From the NCBI GenBank assembly GCA_029834535.1, contig JAQMWT010000671.1:419612-483611 (forward strand): a stretch of 64,000 nt of DNA, given 5' to 3'. A model generated the notes under the pieces. It was not told where the DNA came from and did not search any database. It worked only from the letters and a program-made list of their open reading frames with translations. Numbering within the stretch: position 1 is the first letter of the stretch; the number at the start of each line of letters is the position of its first letter. The translations under genes were made by a program, and so were the position numbers. Origin of the DNA: Chrysophaeum taylorii. Taxonomy: Eukaryota > Sar > Pelagophyceae > Pelagomonadales > Pelagomonadaceae. Of this stretch, positions 51,156-61,630 are shown in pieces.

Positions 51156-52097
51156 AGTTCGGCGAGGGCCAACAACAGCCTGAAGTTTCCTCTCCACATC
51201 GATGATGATGCACGTCTTATTTTGGTTTCTTTTCCCTCTGCGGAAGAAAACACGTTGGTGAGCTTCCCTTGGTACCAAGATGTGGAACAAGTAGGTTGGC
51301 GCGCTTGTCGAGGATTGTCGCACTCTTCCGCTGGTATTGGACCCTGCGGGGTCTTGGGGGCAAGCGGGCTTCTAGAATAGTTCCATTTCGTCAGTCAGTC
51401 AGCACTATGCCGTTGTCGTTGACTGACTGACGGGGTACCCTCTTCTGCACCAAAGGTTTGGAAACATCCAGATTTTAGGATGGTTATTAATCTGGAGGGG
51501 AAGCATGGTGAGCTTCATCTTAAGTGTGTAGAAGTGAACTCCTACGTAGTAAGAGTAACGTCTACCAAGAAGACTAGGGGGAGAATGGCTGGAATCACTG
51601 AACAACACACGCTGGAGCGATGGAGGAGATGAGCTCGTTTTCTCCTAAATGTCTCATTATTCACCGACCAGAAAAAGACGTAGTATTTTTTGTTCATCAT
51701 AGAGATCACTCAGACGTAGGTTCGGCGGTGGTGCGCGCAAGAGGAGATTGGGAAGGTGTGAGGGCTCAGGATAGGCTAATGTGCTATCGAGCGCATGGTA
51801 AGACGGATGTACCCCGAAGCATACTCGGGGTTGTTGTTGCCTCGGATCGGTGGTGTGTCCTTGTACTGGGTCGAGGGGACTGAACCACCTGCCAGGAGGT
51901 CGGAGGAGAAAAATATGAGCGTGGGGTTGCAAGCAGGCACGCCTGCAATCATCATCGAGAGGAGAATCACCAGTCGAGAAGGGAGTTGTCAGCGCATGCA
52001 CACTCGCGGGGTAGAATGCCTCGGACCACGCAGGAGCCGTTCTGGTCGTGGGGGGCTCAAAGGAAATGAGTATTCCGGACTTTTTGATCGCTTCTTC
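51156..52097. other. Intergenic, no gene supported
   Basis: Frames at 51620-51883 and 51657-52001 overlap antisense and have no domain. CAGTCAGTCAG and GACTGACTGAC at about 51393-51429 form a short inverted repeat. Confidence 0.4.
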
Positions 52098-54797
52098 TTA
52101 ACAGGTTTTGCAGACTTTTTGTACGTATCGCTGTCGCCTGCACGTCGGGATAATAAAGCTTGCGCGCTCGAGCATGAGGCAGCACGGGATATAGTAGCCA
52201 CCGCCCTTGGAATCTTCCTTACGGTAGCCAAAGCCGACGATGGGGGTGATGAACAAGGCGGTATACGAGGTAATGAACCACGAATGTACGTTTGGGGCAA
52301 ATAAAGGAAGAGGAAGCGGAGGGCGTCTTTGGAGGATCCCCGGGAGCGTCGGGGAGCGGCTGTCGATGGCGACGACCCACTCCTTGATCATGACGCCGTA
52401 GTCGGTGAAGTTCCACTGAAGGGCGCTCCTAGGACGCTTGACGAAGGGGAAAACTTGTCGGCAATCGAGACGCGGTCGTGGTTTTTTTTTCTTCGAAGAG
52501 CGCTTTGTGACAATCGGATCTTCGCCGTAGTACGGGTCCAAGGCGCGCACCGACGGCGAAATTCGAATGAATTTGTCCATGGACATGGCGAAAAAGTTGC
52601 GGCTGATGTCGGCAGTGCGGAACGCCCACTGCAGGAACCACCGGTGGAAGCGCCAAAAGACGAGGACTTTGAGTGGCCACAGAGTGAAATAGAGCGGAAT
52701 CCAGGCGACGTTGAACAGCAACGCGACGACTCCGCACCGAGACACCCGAAGCTTCTTCCACGCAACGTCTTCGTAGTACTCGGGTTTCGCGTCGGTCGCC
52801 GGTTTGTCGTTCGACAACACTTTACCGATCGCGCCCCGCTGAGAATCGAGCGCCATGTTTTGGTAGTTGACGATATCGAGGACGCTCTCGAAGTAATAAT
52901 TGGACGCGCGGGCACAAAACGTGTTGTTTTCGCCCTGGATTGACAGGAGTTGCCAGTTCTTGCGGCGTTCGAGGTCGTACCTGTAGTAGGTCGTGAATCG
53001 TTTTTGGGCGGCATCAAAATCTCGTAATTCCCGATCCCCAGCACCTTGTCGAGGTGCGCCGTACTCTTTGCGGCTAACGACCCTCGAGTGGCGTCGACGT
53101 TGTTGCGCACGTACTGGTAGCACATCTGTTCGCGCTCGAGCCAGCGGTTGGGTTTTGCTGGTGCTCGGTTTCGTCGTTGTTGTTGTTGCCTTAGAGCTCG
53201 TAGTTGATGGCGAGGTACGAATCTCGGAACGCGAACACGTCGCCGTCCCCCGCGGCCGGGCCCAGCAGCTTGTTCGAGTAGATGGTGAGGTGGGTATCGA
53301 GGAACGGCTGGGGGATCTTCGCTTTGTACAGCACGGTGCGGAACTGCGCGCGAACGAGGTCGTGATGGAAGAGCTCCTTTTCCTCGGGGGTGAGGTCGGT
53401 CATGATTTTATTGTCCAAATGGATGGGCGCCGCGACGACCAAGTAATCGTACGTAGCCCGTCGTTTTCGCACATTATCTCTGGCGTAGTAGTATCCTCCG
53501 AGCCGTCGCACTTGAGATCGTGATCTTCCCCCCGGCCCGCGAGATTGACGTGATCGACGCGTTGTACTTGATCTTTGATGATCTTGACGATCTTGTCCCA
53601 CAACGCGATCCACCCCTTTTTCAACATCTCCTTTTTCCCAGGGATATTCTGGTTTTCTGGCAGCACGAGCTTGTTTCTGGTGAGCCACTGCTGGAAGCTG
53701 ACGTCGAGCTCGCGCATCGTCTCGACGGAGATCGGGGGCGGCGGCATCGTGTACGAGTACGTCCCAAAGTACTTTTCGTGCAGCTTGTTGTACTTCTGGC
53801 CTCGATTACTTCGACCCCGTACGCGAGCTCGGGGGCGCAGGGCTTCATGGGAGCGTAGAGGCCGCAGCATGCTTCCTCGCGCGACGACGACGACGACGAC
53901 GACGACAGCGAGAAAACCCATTCGTCGAACGTCTGGTCGATACCGCCGTCGGTCTTTGTAGTGTACGCGTCGGGCCGCACCGCGTCGAAGGTCCCGTCGG
54001 GGACCCCGTAGTCCTTAACAAGTTCCTCGAACAACGCGCGCACGGCGTAGTACGACGGAGACAAGTAGCACGTTCCGAGGTCGTGGAAGATCGGCGCGTC
54101 GTACGGCTCCGTCAACGCGCCGTCCTCGACGTACTTCTTGACCGTTTTTGTCCTCCACAGACATCGTCCTGCCGCCGTAGCTGTCCGTCTTCTCGAGGAA
54201 GGTGATGTTCGTATACCCGCGCTTCCACAGCTGGAACCCCGTGCGGAGACCGCTGGGACCCACGCCCGCGACGACAATCCTCGCTGCCTTGTCGACGGGC
54301 AGCCGTTTCGGGTACGTTTTTGCAAAGTAGAGCACGAACACTCGAGCGAGGATATGGCGACTCGACTTCAAGAAAGACGCCTTCATGATTCCGCCGATCG
54401 GCACGAGCCCGAGGATCTGGTCGAAAGATCGCGAATACGAGGGTCGCGTCACCTCGCTGCCCGCGTCGCCCACCATCTCCCACGTGGCCGTGTAATTCCG
54501 CAGAGGCAACGACGGCTCGGACCCGACGTTGCGCCACCCGATCCGCACGACACCCTTCTCGAACGTCCGTTCCGTCAACATCTCGCGGATGGTGCTCGGG
54601 CAAGAGCCGTCGTGCGCGTACCGGTACTCGATTACCGACCCGACCGAGTTTCGCGTGTCGGAGACCCATGCGAATTCGGACTCGCTCATCTCGAGCATTA
54701 CGCTCAGGAACTTGACGTGGTCCTCGTAAACTTCGCGGGTCTCTGCGAGGGGCACATGTTCGTCGCACACTACTAGAAAACGACTACTGAAAACCAA
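52098..54797 (-). CDS. SRPBCC-like domain fused to an FAD-binding amine-oxidase-like protein, frame broken
   Basis: Pieces of one protein read in order on the minus strand across four frames. Upstream (54797-54330): an SRPBCC/polyketide-cyclase-like segment (FLVVCDEHVPLAETREVYED, VRIGWRNV, LRNYTATWEMVGDAG). Then the FAD Rossmann motif RIVVAGVGPSGLRTGFQLW and FLEKTDSYGGRT, then YDAPIFHDLGTCYLSPSY, YDYLVVAAPIHLDNK, and near the end WQLLSIQGENNTFCARAS, where amine oxidases close the FAD site. A C-terminal hydrophobic segment (VVALLFNVAWIPLYFTLWPL) suggests a membrane anchor. Frame changes occur near 54145 (an A5 run in minus sense), 53800 and 53470. They may be sequencing or assembly indels, unrecognised small introns or true decay. 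No ATG was found for the first piece. Substrate unknown. Confidence 0.6.
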
Positions 54798-55180
54798 TCA
54801 TAAAAACCAGAACTCCAATGACTCAACTTCAACTACAATTAGCATAATATACTTAACTTGGATGGATGTACGTCATCCCCGAACAACGTCGAGCCATCGG
54901 GAGCGAGCGAGAAGGCCTCCATCACACCCCTGACAATCCCGAGCGCCGGCTGGCCATTGAGCGCTTCTAACCAGGAGAGGACTGCCAGGTTTCTTTCTTC
55001 TGTAGAAGTGTGTGAAGTCGCTGTCGCCTTGGCCCGACACGTTGTAATTGTTGCAGCACTCGCAACTTGCTCAAGAGGCGCGCCGACGGCGACCCTCTTG
55101 GCTGCCCTGGCGATGTGGGCTGGTAATGCCCGCGCATGGCGCTCGCTGCCTTCGTCCGCATTCTTCCGAGTCTGCGTTCT
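54798..55180. other. Intergenic, no gene supported
   Basis: Short overlapping frames, none with a domain. AT-rich sequence at about 54785-54860 precedes the start region of the amine-oxidase-like gene. Confidence 0.35.
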
Positions 55181-55894
55181 CTATCTTGAGCGTTTGTAGC
55201 AATCCAACTTCGATCGGACCGAGGGACTCGTGCCAAAGGCCTCGCGCGCCAGCACGCGACGCACGTTGCGCCGGAGCCTCCGCAGCTCGCTGGTCTCGTC
55301 CTCCTCGCTCCCAGGCCGCTGGCAACACGCCGCCAGGTCCTCGGCCAGCCCGACGTCCAAGAGGAACATCAAGGATCCGCACTTTCGAAGAAAGCTGGAG
55401 CTGTACTACATCATTGGTGGCGGCAGAAATAAGTGTCCGTACTTGACGCCACCCGCCCTCCCTGCGTCGCAAGGACGGAGTGTTGGATTGTGTCGTTCCA
55501 GGACCGAGAGAAGGCGGGCTCGAGAGGAGCGCTTGAGCGGACCTCCCTGGAGGATGAACCTCGGGCCTTGGGGAGGCCGGTCGACGACGGTGCCGATAAT
55601 TTTTGACGGCGGTTTCGCTTGGAGCCAGGCGAAGAGGGGTGGAAGGGGAGAGATGGCATCGGCGTCTATTCGGGCGGCGAGGTCGGGCGGGAGGACGCGC
55701 GTCCATCCCTCGCTGAACGATTCGACGTAGTAGCCGCCCTCGTGCTGTCCGCCGTAGAAGGCGATATGCTGCTGCTGCTGCGGCTGCGCCACCACATCGT
55801 GCCAGCCGGGCTGCCCGCCGTACAGCTGCTCGTGCTGCGGCTGCGTCTCGCCGAGATAGCACGCATCACCAGCAGCAGAAGCGGCCCAACACAC
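55181..55894 (-). CDS. Hypothetical protein, probably spliced or shifted
   Basis: Two minus-strand frames, 55894-55406 (Gln/Gly-rich start, then WLQAKPPSKIIGTVVDRPPQ and GPRFILQGGPLKR) and 55372-55181 (MFLLDVGLAEDLAACC, ELRRLRRNVRRVLAREAFGT). They look like parts of one protein, but I could not find a convincing junction. No domain recognised. The start frame uses a non-ATG codon at its upstream end. Confidence 0.35.
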
Positions 55895-56068
55895 TTAGTT
55901 ATTAAGCACACGGTCTCCTGTTGTTCATCAAGGATGAAGATCAAGATGCAGTTGCAGAGGATTCCTGCAGCGATTCTCAACGACGTTGCAGGATGCAGGA
56001 AGCGGCGAAGATGGAGCGTAAACGGGCCAAGACCGCGTACTACGACAAGGAGAACCACTCGGGGTGGA

Positions 56069-56425
56069 TCATGGACGATGTGGGCGAGCACGACGACGAG
56101 GATCCAAGGTTTGTGGCGGAAGAGAGGCAGGGATGAAAAGATGCCGAGGCTGTCTGACTTCTTCATTTTTTTTCTTGGGCGGCGCGTTCTCCTTGTTGTC
56201 GGTGAACTTGGCTCGGAGCGACGCAGGGACCCAGGACAGCTGCAGCTTCATGGGAAACTGCTCCTCCAGCTTGCGGAGTAGGATGATCTTGGCTTCTTCG
56301 GCGTTGGTGTAGGGTAGTTGGAATCTGGATAGCTCTTCCTTGAGAGTCACGGCGGTGGCATGCTTGACCTTCGAAACGGCTGTCTTGAGGTAGGTTACTT
56401 GCAAGCCCAACTCCGAATTTGACAA
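56069..56425 (-). CDS. Small hypothetical helical protein
   Basis: About 118 residues, unknown. The first 90 residues look coherent: LGLQVTYLKTAVSKVKHAT, VTLKEELSRFQLPYTNAEEA, KIILLRKLEEQFPMKLQLSW, then FTDNKENAPPKKK. The K-E-N followed by a basic tail resembles a KEN degradation box, which may be chance. The upstream end lacks an obvious ATG at 56425, so another exon may exist. Confidence 0.4.
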   Translation of the reverse strand: MSNSELGLQVTYLKTAVSKVKHATAVTLKEELSRFQLPYTNAEEAKIILLRKLEEQFPMKLQLSWVPASLRAKFTDNKENAPPKKKNEEVRQPRHLFIPASLPPQTLDPRRRARPHRP

Positions 56426-56821
56426 ACTTGCTGCATGCCCCCAACACCGACACTAGCCGCTAGACGTCATGGACTCTGCCAGTCCCATTTGAGTATGAAG
56501 TATAATGGCCAGAAAATCAGTTTGGTGTCTCTGGAGGGCCACACCGAACCCTCTTACATCTCGACCAAAGCTCCGGCGTCTAGCGGCCCGTGTGGCTTTG
56601 AGGCGGTCTTCGTAGAAATTTTCCGAGTGAGTAATGTGCCCGCAAAACCCCCAAAAAAGTGCCTAATTTCGACGCAAGTCTAGCGTCTCTAAAACCTCAT
56701 AAAACGCATTCGCGCTTTCAGGGGTGCGAGAGGGTACCATGGAGGGCCGTTTCGAGCCTCGAACGGCTAGTGGGCGTCATCGGCTCGCCGCACACCGCGG
56801 TTCGTGTCAAAAATCCCGAAA

Positions 56822-57056
56822 AATATTGACAACAACAGGTAAGTGAAATAGGTGAAGACAGAGGCTCCAAGAACAGAAACGAAGTCGCAAAAAGCTGCAG
56901 AGTTCGACAACCACCTTGTACATTTCGCTCCATTCTTCTAACCGAACGGTGCTTTTGGTGCTCGATGCGTAGACGCGATGCAGATGTTTGGCAACGAGCC
57001 CTCGGCGGACGACAAGAAAGATTGCGAGCGGGAACAAGTAGATGACGCAGGAGGAG
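56822..57056 (-). pseudogene. Duplicated fragment of the VCBS gene's transmembrane region
   Basis: About 235 bases that align base for base, with roughly ten percent mismatches, to 57768-57990 inside the neighbouring gene: GGCTCCAAGAACA, CGACAACCACCTTGTACATTTCG, TTGGTGCTCGA, AGATGTTTGGCAACGAGCCCTCG and CGAGCGGGAACAAGTAGA recur in order. Only this part is present, so it is a partial, dead tandem copy. Confidence 0.85.
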
Positions 57057-57088
57057 AGTCACGTGCGTCGAGTCTCTCTCACGTAAAA

Positions 57089-57174
57089 TTCTCGCACCCG
57101 AGTCGCGCCCTTTGACGAGACTTGCATTGGGTTCTCGCACCCGAGTCGCGCCCTTTGACGAGACTTGCATTGGG
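57089..57174. repeat. 43-bp tandem duplication
   Basis: TTCTCGCACCCGAGTCGCG...GCATTGGG occurs twice without mismatch, head to tail. An imperfect duplication of the next 75-80 bases (CTTTGGCGGGGTCTTCTGAAC at about 57220 and 57296) follows, the second copy forming the 3' end of the VCBS gene. Confidence 0.85.
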
Positions 57175-57271
57175 TTCATACTTTGACATGGTCTTGTGCG
57201 CCTGGGGTGTTTTGTGCTTTGGCGGGGTCTTCTGAACTTCGGAGTGAGAGGTTCATGTCCTTTGACACGGT

Positions 57272-59815
57272 CTATTGCGCCTCGGGTGTTTTTTGCTTTG
57301 GCGGGGTCTTCTGAACTTCGGAGTGAGTGACTGCGTACTTGTCGATCGAGAGTACGGCAGACCACGAGAAGTTATGCAGGACGCGTGGTGCAATGACTTC
57401 GTCGGGCGTAAATTCAAGCGGAACGTTGACGGCTTCGATACCCGAGCGAATGCCCCTGCGTTCCCACGCAATCCGGTAGACGTAAGGCCAAATTTCAGAC
57501 AGCAGCATCATCACGCCACCAACAATGCTAAGCAGCGCCCAGGACGAGAGGCCTTCGTAGGATCGCTCTTCTTGAAGAGAGCGCAGAACAGCGTCAACAA
57601 TCGCAACGACAAGCTCACCCGTGGACTCGAACAGCATTTCGATGAACACGTTCGTCTTGAACATCATCTGGAACTTGGTATCGGTACATTCTTCGCCCGC
57701 TGCCTTGAAGAAAGCAGTCGCGAAGAATGACACACTCATGAGTTTGCACGAGATAAATACGAAGAGCAAGAGCAAGTAGGTGAAGATAGAGGCTCCAAGA
57801 ACAAAAACGAAGACGCAAAAGCTGCCGAGTTCGACAACCACCTTGTACATTTCGTTCCATTCTTCGAACCGAACGCGGCTTTTGGTGCTCGAAGCGTAGA
57901 CGCCATGCAGATGTTTGGCAACGAGCCCTCGGTGGATGACAAGAAAGAGCGCGAGCGGGAACAAGTAGACGACGCACGAAGCGACAAAAAGCGTAGGCGT
58001 CACGAAGTTTTGGTAGCCGACGAAGAGTGTGTCGCTCCCGTAGTCGAACTGTGACAGGATGACTGTGAAGAGAATGCGCGCTAGGTTCTTGTTCTTGTTT
58101 TTTGAGGCGCGATAGATGTAGATAAGCACGACGAGACTCAGCGCCGCGAAAATCGCACACCACACTGTCATGAGAGTTCGGAATGTTACGCTTTGATCAT
58201 CGAACTCTTGTGCTCCCCAGTAGGTCGGTCGATGAGTTGGTTTGGGTGAAGTTGGTTGATGAGATGGTTCGCGTGAAGGTGATGGTGTCGGTTCGCGTGA
58301 AGGTGATGGTGTCGGATGATGAGTTGGTTCGCGTGAAGGTGATGGTGTCGGTTGATGAGTTGGTTCGCGTGAAGGTGATAGCGTGTGTGAAGGTGATGGT
58401 GTCGGTTCGCGTGAAGGTGATGGTGTCGGATGATGAGTTGGTTCGCTTGAAGGTGATGGTGTCGGTTGATGAGTTGGTTCGCGTGAAGGTGATAGCGTGT
58501 GTGAAGGTGATGGTGTCGGGGAATAGTCGTTCCGGTACCAGGCCACGGTATCGTCGTAATGGGATGCGGACAGGACGTCGAGGTCGGCGTCGCCGTCGAG
58601 ATCGGCGGCCGCGACGCTATAAGCGTAGTCGGCCGTCGTGGTGATGACGATCTTCCCCGCGAAAGTTCCATCGTCATTCCGGTACCAGGCCACGGTATCG
58701 TCGAAAAAGGATGCGGACAGGATGTCGAGGTCGGCGTCGCCGTCGAGGTCGGCGGCCGCGACGCTACGAGCGCCGTCGGCCGTCGTGGTGATGACGATCT
58801 TCTCCGCGAAAGTCCCATCGTCGTTCCGGTACCAGGCCACGGTATCGTCTCTCCAGGATGCGGACAGGACGTCGAGGTCGGCGTCGCCGTCGAGGTCGGC
58901 GGCCGCGACGCTACCAGCGCCGTCGGCCGTCGTGGTGATGACGATCTTCTCCGCGAAAGTCCCATCGTCGTTCCGGTACCAGGCCACGGTACCGTCGTCC
59001 AAGGATGCGGACAGGACGTCCAGGTCGGCGTCGCCGTCGAGGTCGGCGGCCGCGACGCCACCAGCGCCGTCGGCCGTCGTGGTGATGACGATCTTCTCCT
59101 CGAAAGTCCCATTGTCGTTCCGGTACCAGGCCACGGTATCGTCTCTCGAGGATGCGGACATGACGTCGAGGTCGGCGTCGCCGTCGAGGTCGGCGGCCGC
59201 GACAAAACGAGCGCCGTCGGCCGTCGTGGTGATGACAATCTTCTCCGCGAAAGTCCCATCGTCGTTCCGGTACCAGGCCACGGTATCGTCGAAAAAGGAT
59301 GCGGACAAGACGTCGATGTCGGCGTCGCCGTCGAGGTCGTCGGCCGCGACGCTATAAGGGTAGTCAGCCGTCGTGGTGATGACGATCTTCTCCGCGAAAG
59401 TCCCATGGTCGTTCCGGTACCAGGCCACGGTATCGTCGAACGGGGAAGCGGACAGGACGTCAAGGTCGGCGTCGCCGTCAAGGTCGGCAGCCGCGACGCT
59501 CTGAGCGCCGTCGGCCGTCGTGGTGATGACGATCTTCTCCTCGAAACTCCTCGCCTCGGGTAACTCGTCGAGGCATCGGCGTGTCTGGCAGACGATCTCT
59601 GTGACTTCATGCGTCATGGTGTTGCTCGAGTCTGACGTAGGTATCGTCGCGTCGACGAGGTGCTGCGCAGCGTCGACATGCGTCATGGTGTTGCTCGAGT
59701 CTGACGTAGGTATCGTCGCGTCGACGAGGTGCTGCGCAGCGTCGACATGCGTCGAGAAGGGCGACAAGAGTACGATGCAGAGTGTTTCGAGGACGACAAT
59801 GATGGAGGCAGCCAT
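57272..59815 (-). CDS. Membrane protein with seven VCBS/FG-GAP repeats and Ser/Pro-rich stalk
   Basis: 847 residues from the ATG at 59815. A signal peptide (MAASIIVVLETLCIVLLSPF) is followed by a duplicated 23-residue segment (HVDAAQHLVDATIPTSDSSN twice). Seven repeats of exactly 49 residues follow, each with EKIVITTTADGA, AADLDGDADLDVLSAS and DDTVAWYRND. D-x-D-G-D-x-D-x-D is the calcium-binding loop of FG-GAP/VCBS beta-propeller blades, so a seven-bladed propeller is predicted. Next is a stalk of SPSREPTHQPTPSPS-type repeats, probably glycosylated, then several transmembrane helices (VWCAIFAALSLVVLIYIYRA, FVFVLGASIFTYLLLLFVFI) and a cytosolic end KTPPKQKTPEAQ. This is a cell-surface, adhesion- or receptor-like design. 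Ligand unknown. Part of its membrane region is duplicated downstream. Confidence 0.88.
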   Translation of the reverse strand: MAASIIVVLETLCIVLLSPFSTHVDAAQHLVDATIPTSDSSNTMTHVDAAQHLVDATIPTSDSSNTMTHEVTEIVCQTRRCLDELPEARSFEEKIVITTTADGAQSVAAADLDGDADLDVLSASPFDDTVAWYRNDHGTFAEKIVITTTADYPYSVAADDLDGDADIDVLSASFFDDTVAWYRNDDGTFAEKIVITTTADGARFVAAADLDGDADLDVMSASSRDDTVAWYRNDNGTFEEKIVITTTADGAGGVAAADLDGDADLDVLSASLDDGTVAWYRNDDGTFAEKIVITTTADGAGSVAAADLDGDADLDVLSASWRDDTVAWYRNDDGTFAEKIVITTTADGARSVAAADLDGDADLDILSASFFDDTVAWYRNDDGTFAGKIVITTTADYAYSVAAADLDGDADLDVLSASHYDDTVAWYRNDYSPTPSPSHTLSPSREPTHQPTPSPSSEPTHHPTPSPSREPTPSPSHTLSPSREPTHQPTPSPSREPTHHPTPSPSREPTPSPSREPSHQPTSPKPTHRPTYWGAQEFDDQSVTFRTLMTVWCAIFAALSLVVLIYIYRASKNKNKNLARILFTVILSQFDYGSDTLFVGYQNFVTPTLFVASCVVYLFPLALFLVIHRGLVAKHLHGVYASSTKSRVRFEEWNEMYKVVVELGSFCVFVFVLGASIFTYLLLLFVFISCKLMSVSFFATAFFKAAGEECTDTKFQMMFKTNVFIEMLFESTGELVVAIVDAVLRSLQEERSYEGLSSWALLSIVGGVMMLLSEIWPYVYRIAWERRGIRSGIEAVNVPLEFTPDEVIAPRVLHNFSWSAVLSIDKYAVTHSEVQKTPPKQKTPEAQ
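58534..59562 (-). repeat. Seven 147-bp tandem repeats encoding the VCBS blades
   Basis: The word GGTACCAGGCCACGGTA recurs at 58534, 58681, 58828, 58975, 59122, 59269 and 59416, always exactly 147 bases (49 codons) apart. Copies differ by few bases, mostly in the six-base variable segment after the GTATCGTC word and in the Ala-Gly-Val positions. Near-identity at the DNA level indicates recent expansion or gene conversion. Confidence 0.95.
59608..59753 (-). repeat. 69-bp tandem duplication in the VCBS gene's N-terminal coding region
   Basis: ATGCGTCATGGTGTTGCTCG starts at 59609 and 59678 (period 69, 23 codons), with a further partial start at 59747. The two copies show no difference, so the duplication is very young, and it preserves the frame. 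Confidence 0.92.
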
Positions 59816-60239
59816 CAGCAAGGCGTTACAATCTCGGCACAACTGACAGGGTTACATCCAGCTTCGTAGAAAAGCTGAGTCAGCTTCACGTCATCAGATT
59901 TGGAGGGAGAAATTCTGGCGTTGCAGCACATTTTTCGGAAATTAGTATCCTTCGGTTCTCTTCGCGGCTTCTCGAGGACTGCTGCTCCGAGCACGGTCGT
60001 GTGAGGTGGGAACACATCGCCGAACCTCTCGCCTTAGGCTACGACGCGCGCCGGCGCACGTCGAGACCAGCGGCACTCGTTTGAAAGCCGTCGCGAAAAT
60101 CTGTCCAAACCCTAGCTCGGCACGTTTGAGGCCGCCCCGCTCGAGCGCCGAGGGCCTTTAGGGAATACTCGAAGCCACGTCGTTGGGAGCTTCCCCCGGG
60201 CCTGTCGGCGGCGGTGTTCCGTATAGCTGCCCATCGTGA

Positions 60240-60888
60240 CCCGCTACACCTGCTCAAGCACGTGCCATGCCGCGTTCGTTCGCTCTCGACAGAAAGGACC
60301 CGCTGGTGAAGGCAGTACTGGCCACCGGCACGCGCCGGCAAGTCTGGTCGGATTGGTGCCTAATGAAGGCCCTTCTCGCACGCGACCGGTCGAAGAACCT
60401 CCGACGCACGAGGATCGACTCCCTGAATTCGGCGCTTGGACCAAGCATGAAATCTGGCGAATATATAGACAACGTGTCGGATCCCCGATCGCAAACGGTC
60501 CGATTGGCGCAAGAAGATCTACGTGGCTGAAGTTTATGAGCCTTATGATTACGCGAACGGTCGAGTAGCTCTGCATTTCTACTCTGATCTCGGCCCGCAA
60601 GATAAGGTCTCCTACTATACGCCCACCTCACATCACTCTACTCGCAAGCTCAAGCCGGAGTACAAGGACGTGGACGGTCGCAGTTTCACCGATAAGTCCA
60701 AGGTCAACAGCAGTACCACTCCCTGTGTCACCGACTTCGCTCCGCACGAGATCGATGTGTTGATTCCCAAGTTCACTCTGCGTAGTGGACGCGTCCCCGA
60801 ACCCGTCGTCGAGCGCATCTACAATACAAACCGGTCCCGAGATGCTCATTTAGCCAGAGCTCGTGATTCTCGTCGCACCTCACGCTGA
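60240..60888 (+). mobile_element. Truncated Ty3/gypsy 3' fragment carrying the C-terminal extension
   Basis: Only the end of pol is present: DRKRSDW-like start broken near 60500, then KKIYVAEVYEPYDYANGRVA, LHFYSDLG, KLKPEYKDVDGRSFTDKS, PCVTDFAPHEIDVLIPKFT and LRSGRVPEPVVERIY, ending at a stop at 60888. It corresponds closely to the extension of the minus-strand element at 61631-62118 and less closely to 15902-16459. Everything upstream is missing or unrecognisable, so this is a dead fragment. Confidence 0.8.
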
Positions 60889-61414
60889 GGGCAGCTCGCA
60901 TTCTAACTGTGGCGTAAGGGGCGTTTTGGGGCTACCTGGCGTGCCTTTGAATCCTGGCTCGCCGCTCGCGTCCGTGCCCTTGGTGGAGTCACTGGACGAG
61001 GATGGCCGTTCTCCCGCCACACAACCACAAACCAAAAGGTGAGGGTAGGAATGCCGGTCCTGGTGTGTGTGAGTGCCCGGGGCTATATATACCCCTGTGC
61101 TTCCCCATCATAGTGAAACGTGAACATCTGGGGCGAGTCAAGCATGTATGTGTATGCGAGACGGTGGGGACCCAGCAGACGACGACGACGCCATCTGCTT
61201 AAGATGAACATCTGCGTTGGAGATGAACACCCGGTCCTGGTAAGTGAAAGCGCCCAGATGAGGGGGGTCTAGTGTGTGTGCTAGACGATGGGGCTCCAGC
61301 AGTTGGCGATGGCACAACTGCTTCGAAGGCACTCACACACTCCTTGCGGCGCAGCGGTGAGGTGGATTCGAACACGGGGCTATATATACCCCTGTGCAAA
61401 CAACTTCCGTGCCT
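60889..61414. repeat. LTR-like region with two TATA-containing repeats
   Basis: GGGCTATATATACCCCTGTGC occurs at about 61080 and 61376. Between them two diverged units carry AACATCTGGGGCG / AACACCCGGTCC, GACGGTGGGGACCCAGCAG / GACGATGGGGCTCCAGCAG and GCACAACTGCTT / CCATCTGCTT. This is a roughly 110-bp tandem pair, probably LTR promoter material lying between the two tail-to-tail gypsy copies. Element ends not determined. Confidence 0.45.
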
Positions 61415-61630
61415 GGTCCTCACAACTTGGGGATCGGCTGTTGCTTTATGATTGAGAACACTTGAATCACAGAAATCAGGGAAGATGATGTCATATAGAA
61501 AACTGACATCATCAGAACGGAGTAGGGTGCCCCTGATAAGGGGGACCCTAGAAGAGGGGTAAGCCTTAGGAGGCGGGAGTTGCCGTCACAGAACTCCCCT
61601 GATAAGAATTCGAGCTGCCCCAGCGAGGAG

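Noticed and set aside
58534-59562. CRISPR-like array
   Set aside because: The repeats are 147 bp, contiguous, in frame, and encode VCBS blades. There are no spacers, and the window is eukaryotic.
58559-59563. A 334-residue plus-strand repeat ORF
   Set aside because: Antisense of the VCBS repeats; its periodicity is only that of the 147-bp unit.
61366-61385. A tRNA T-arm-like GGATTCGAAC word
   Set aside because: No acceptor, D or anticodon stem could be folded around it; it belongs to the LTR-like repeat.
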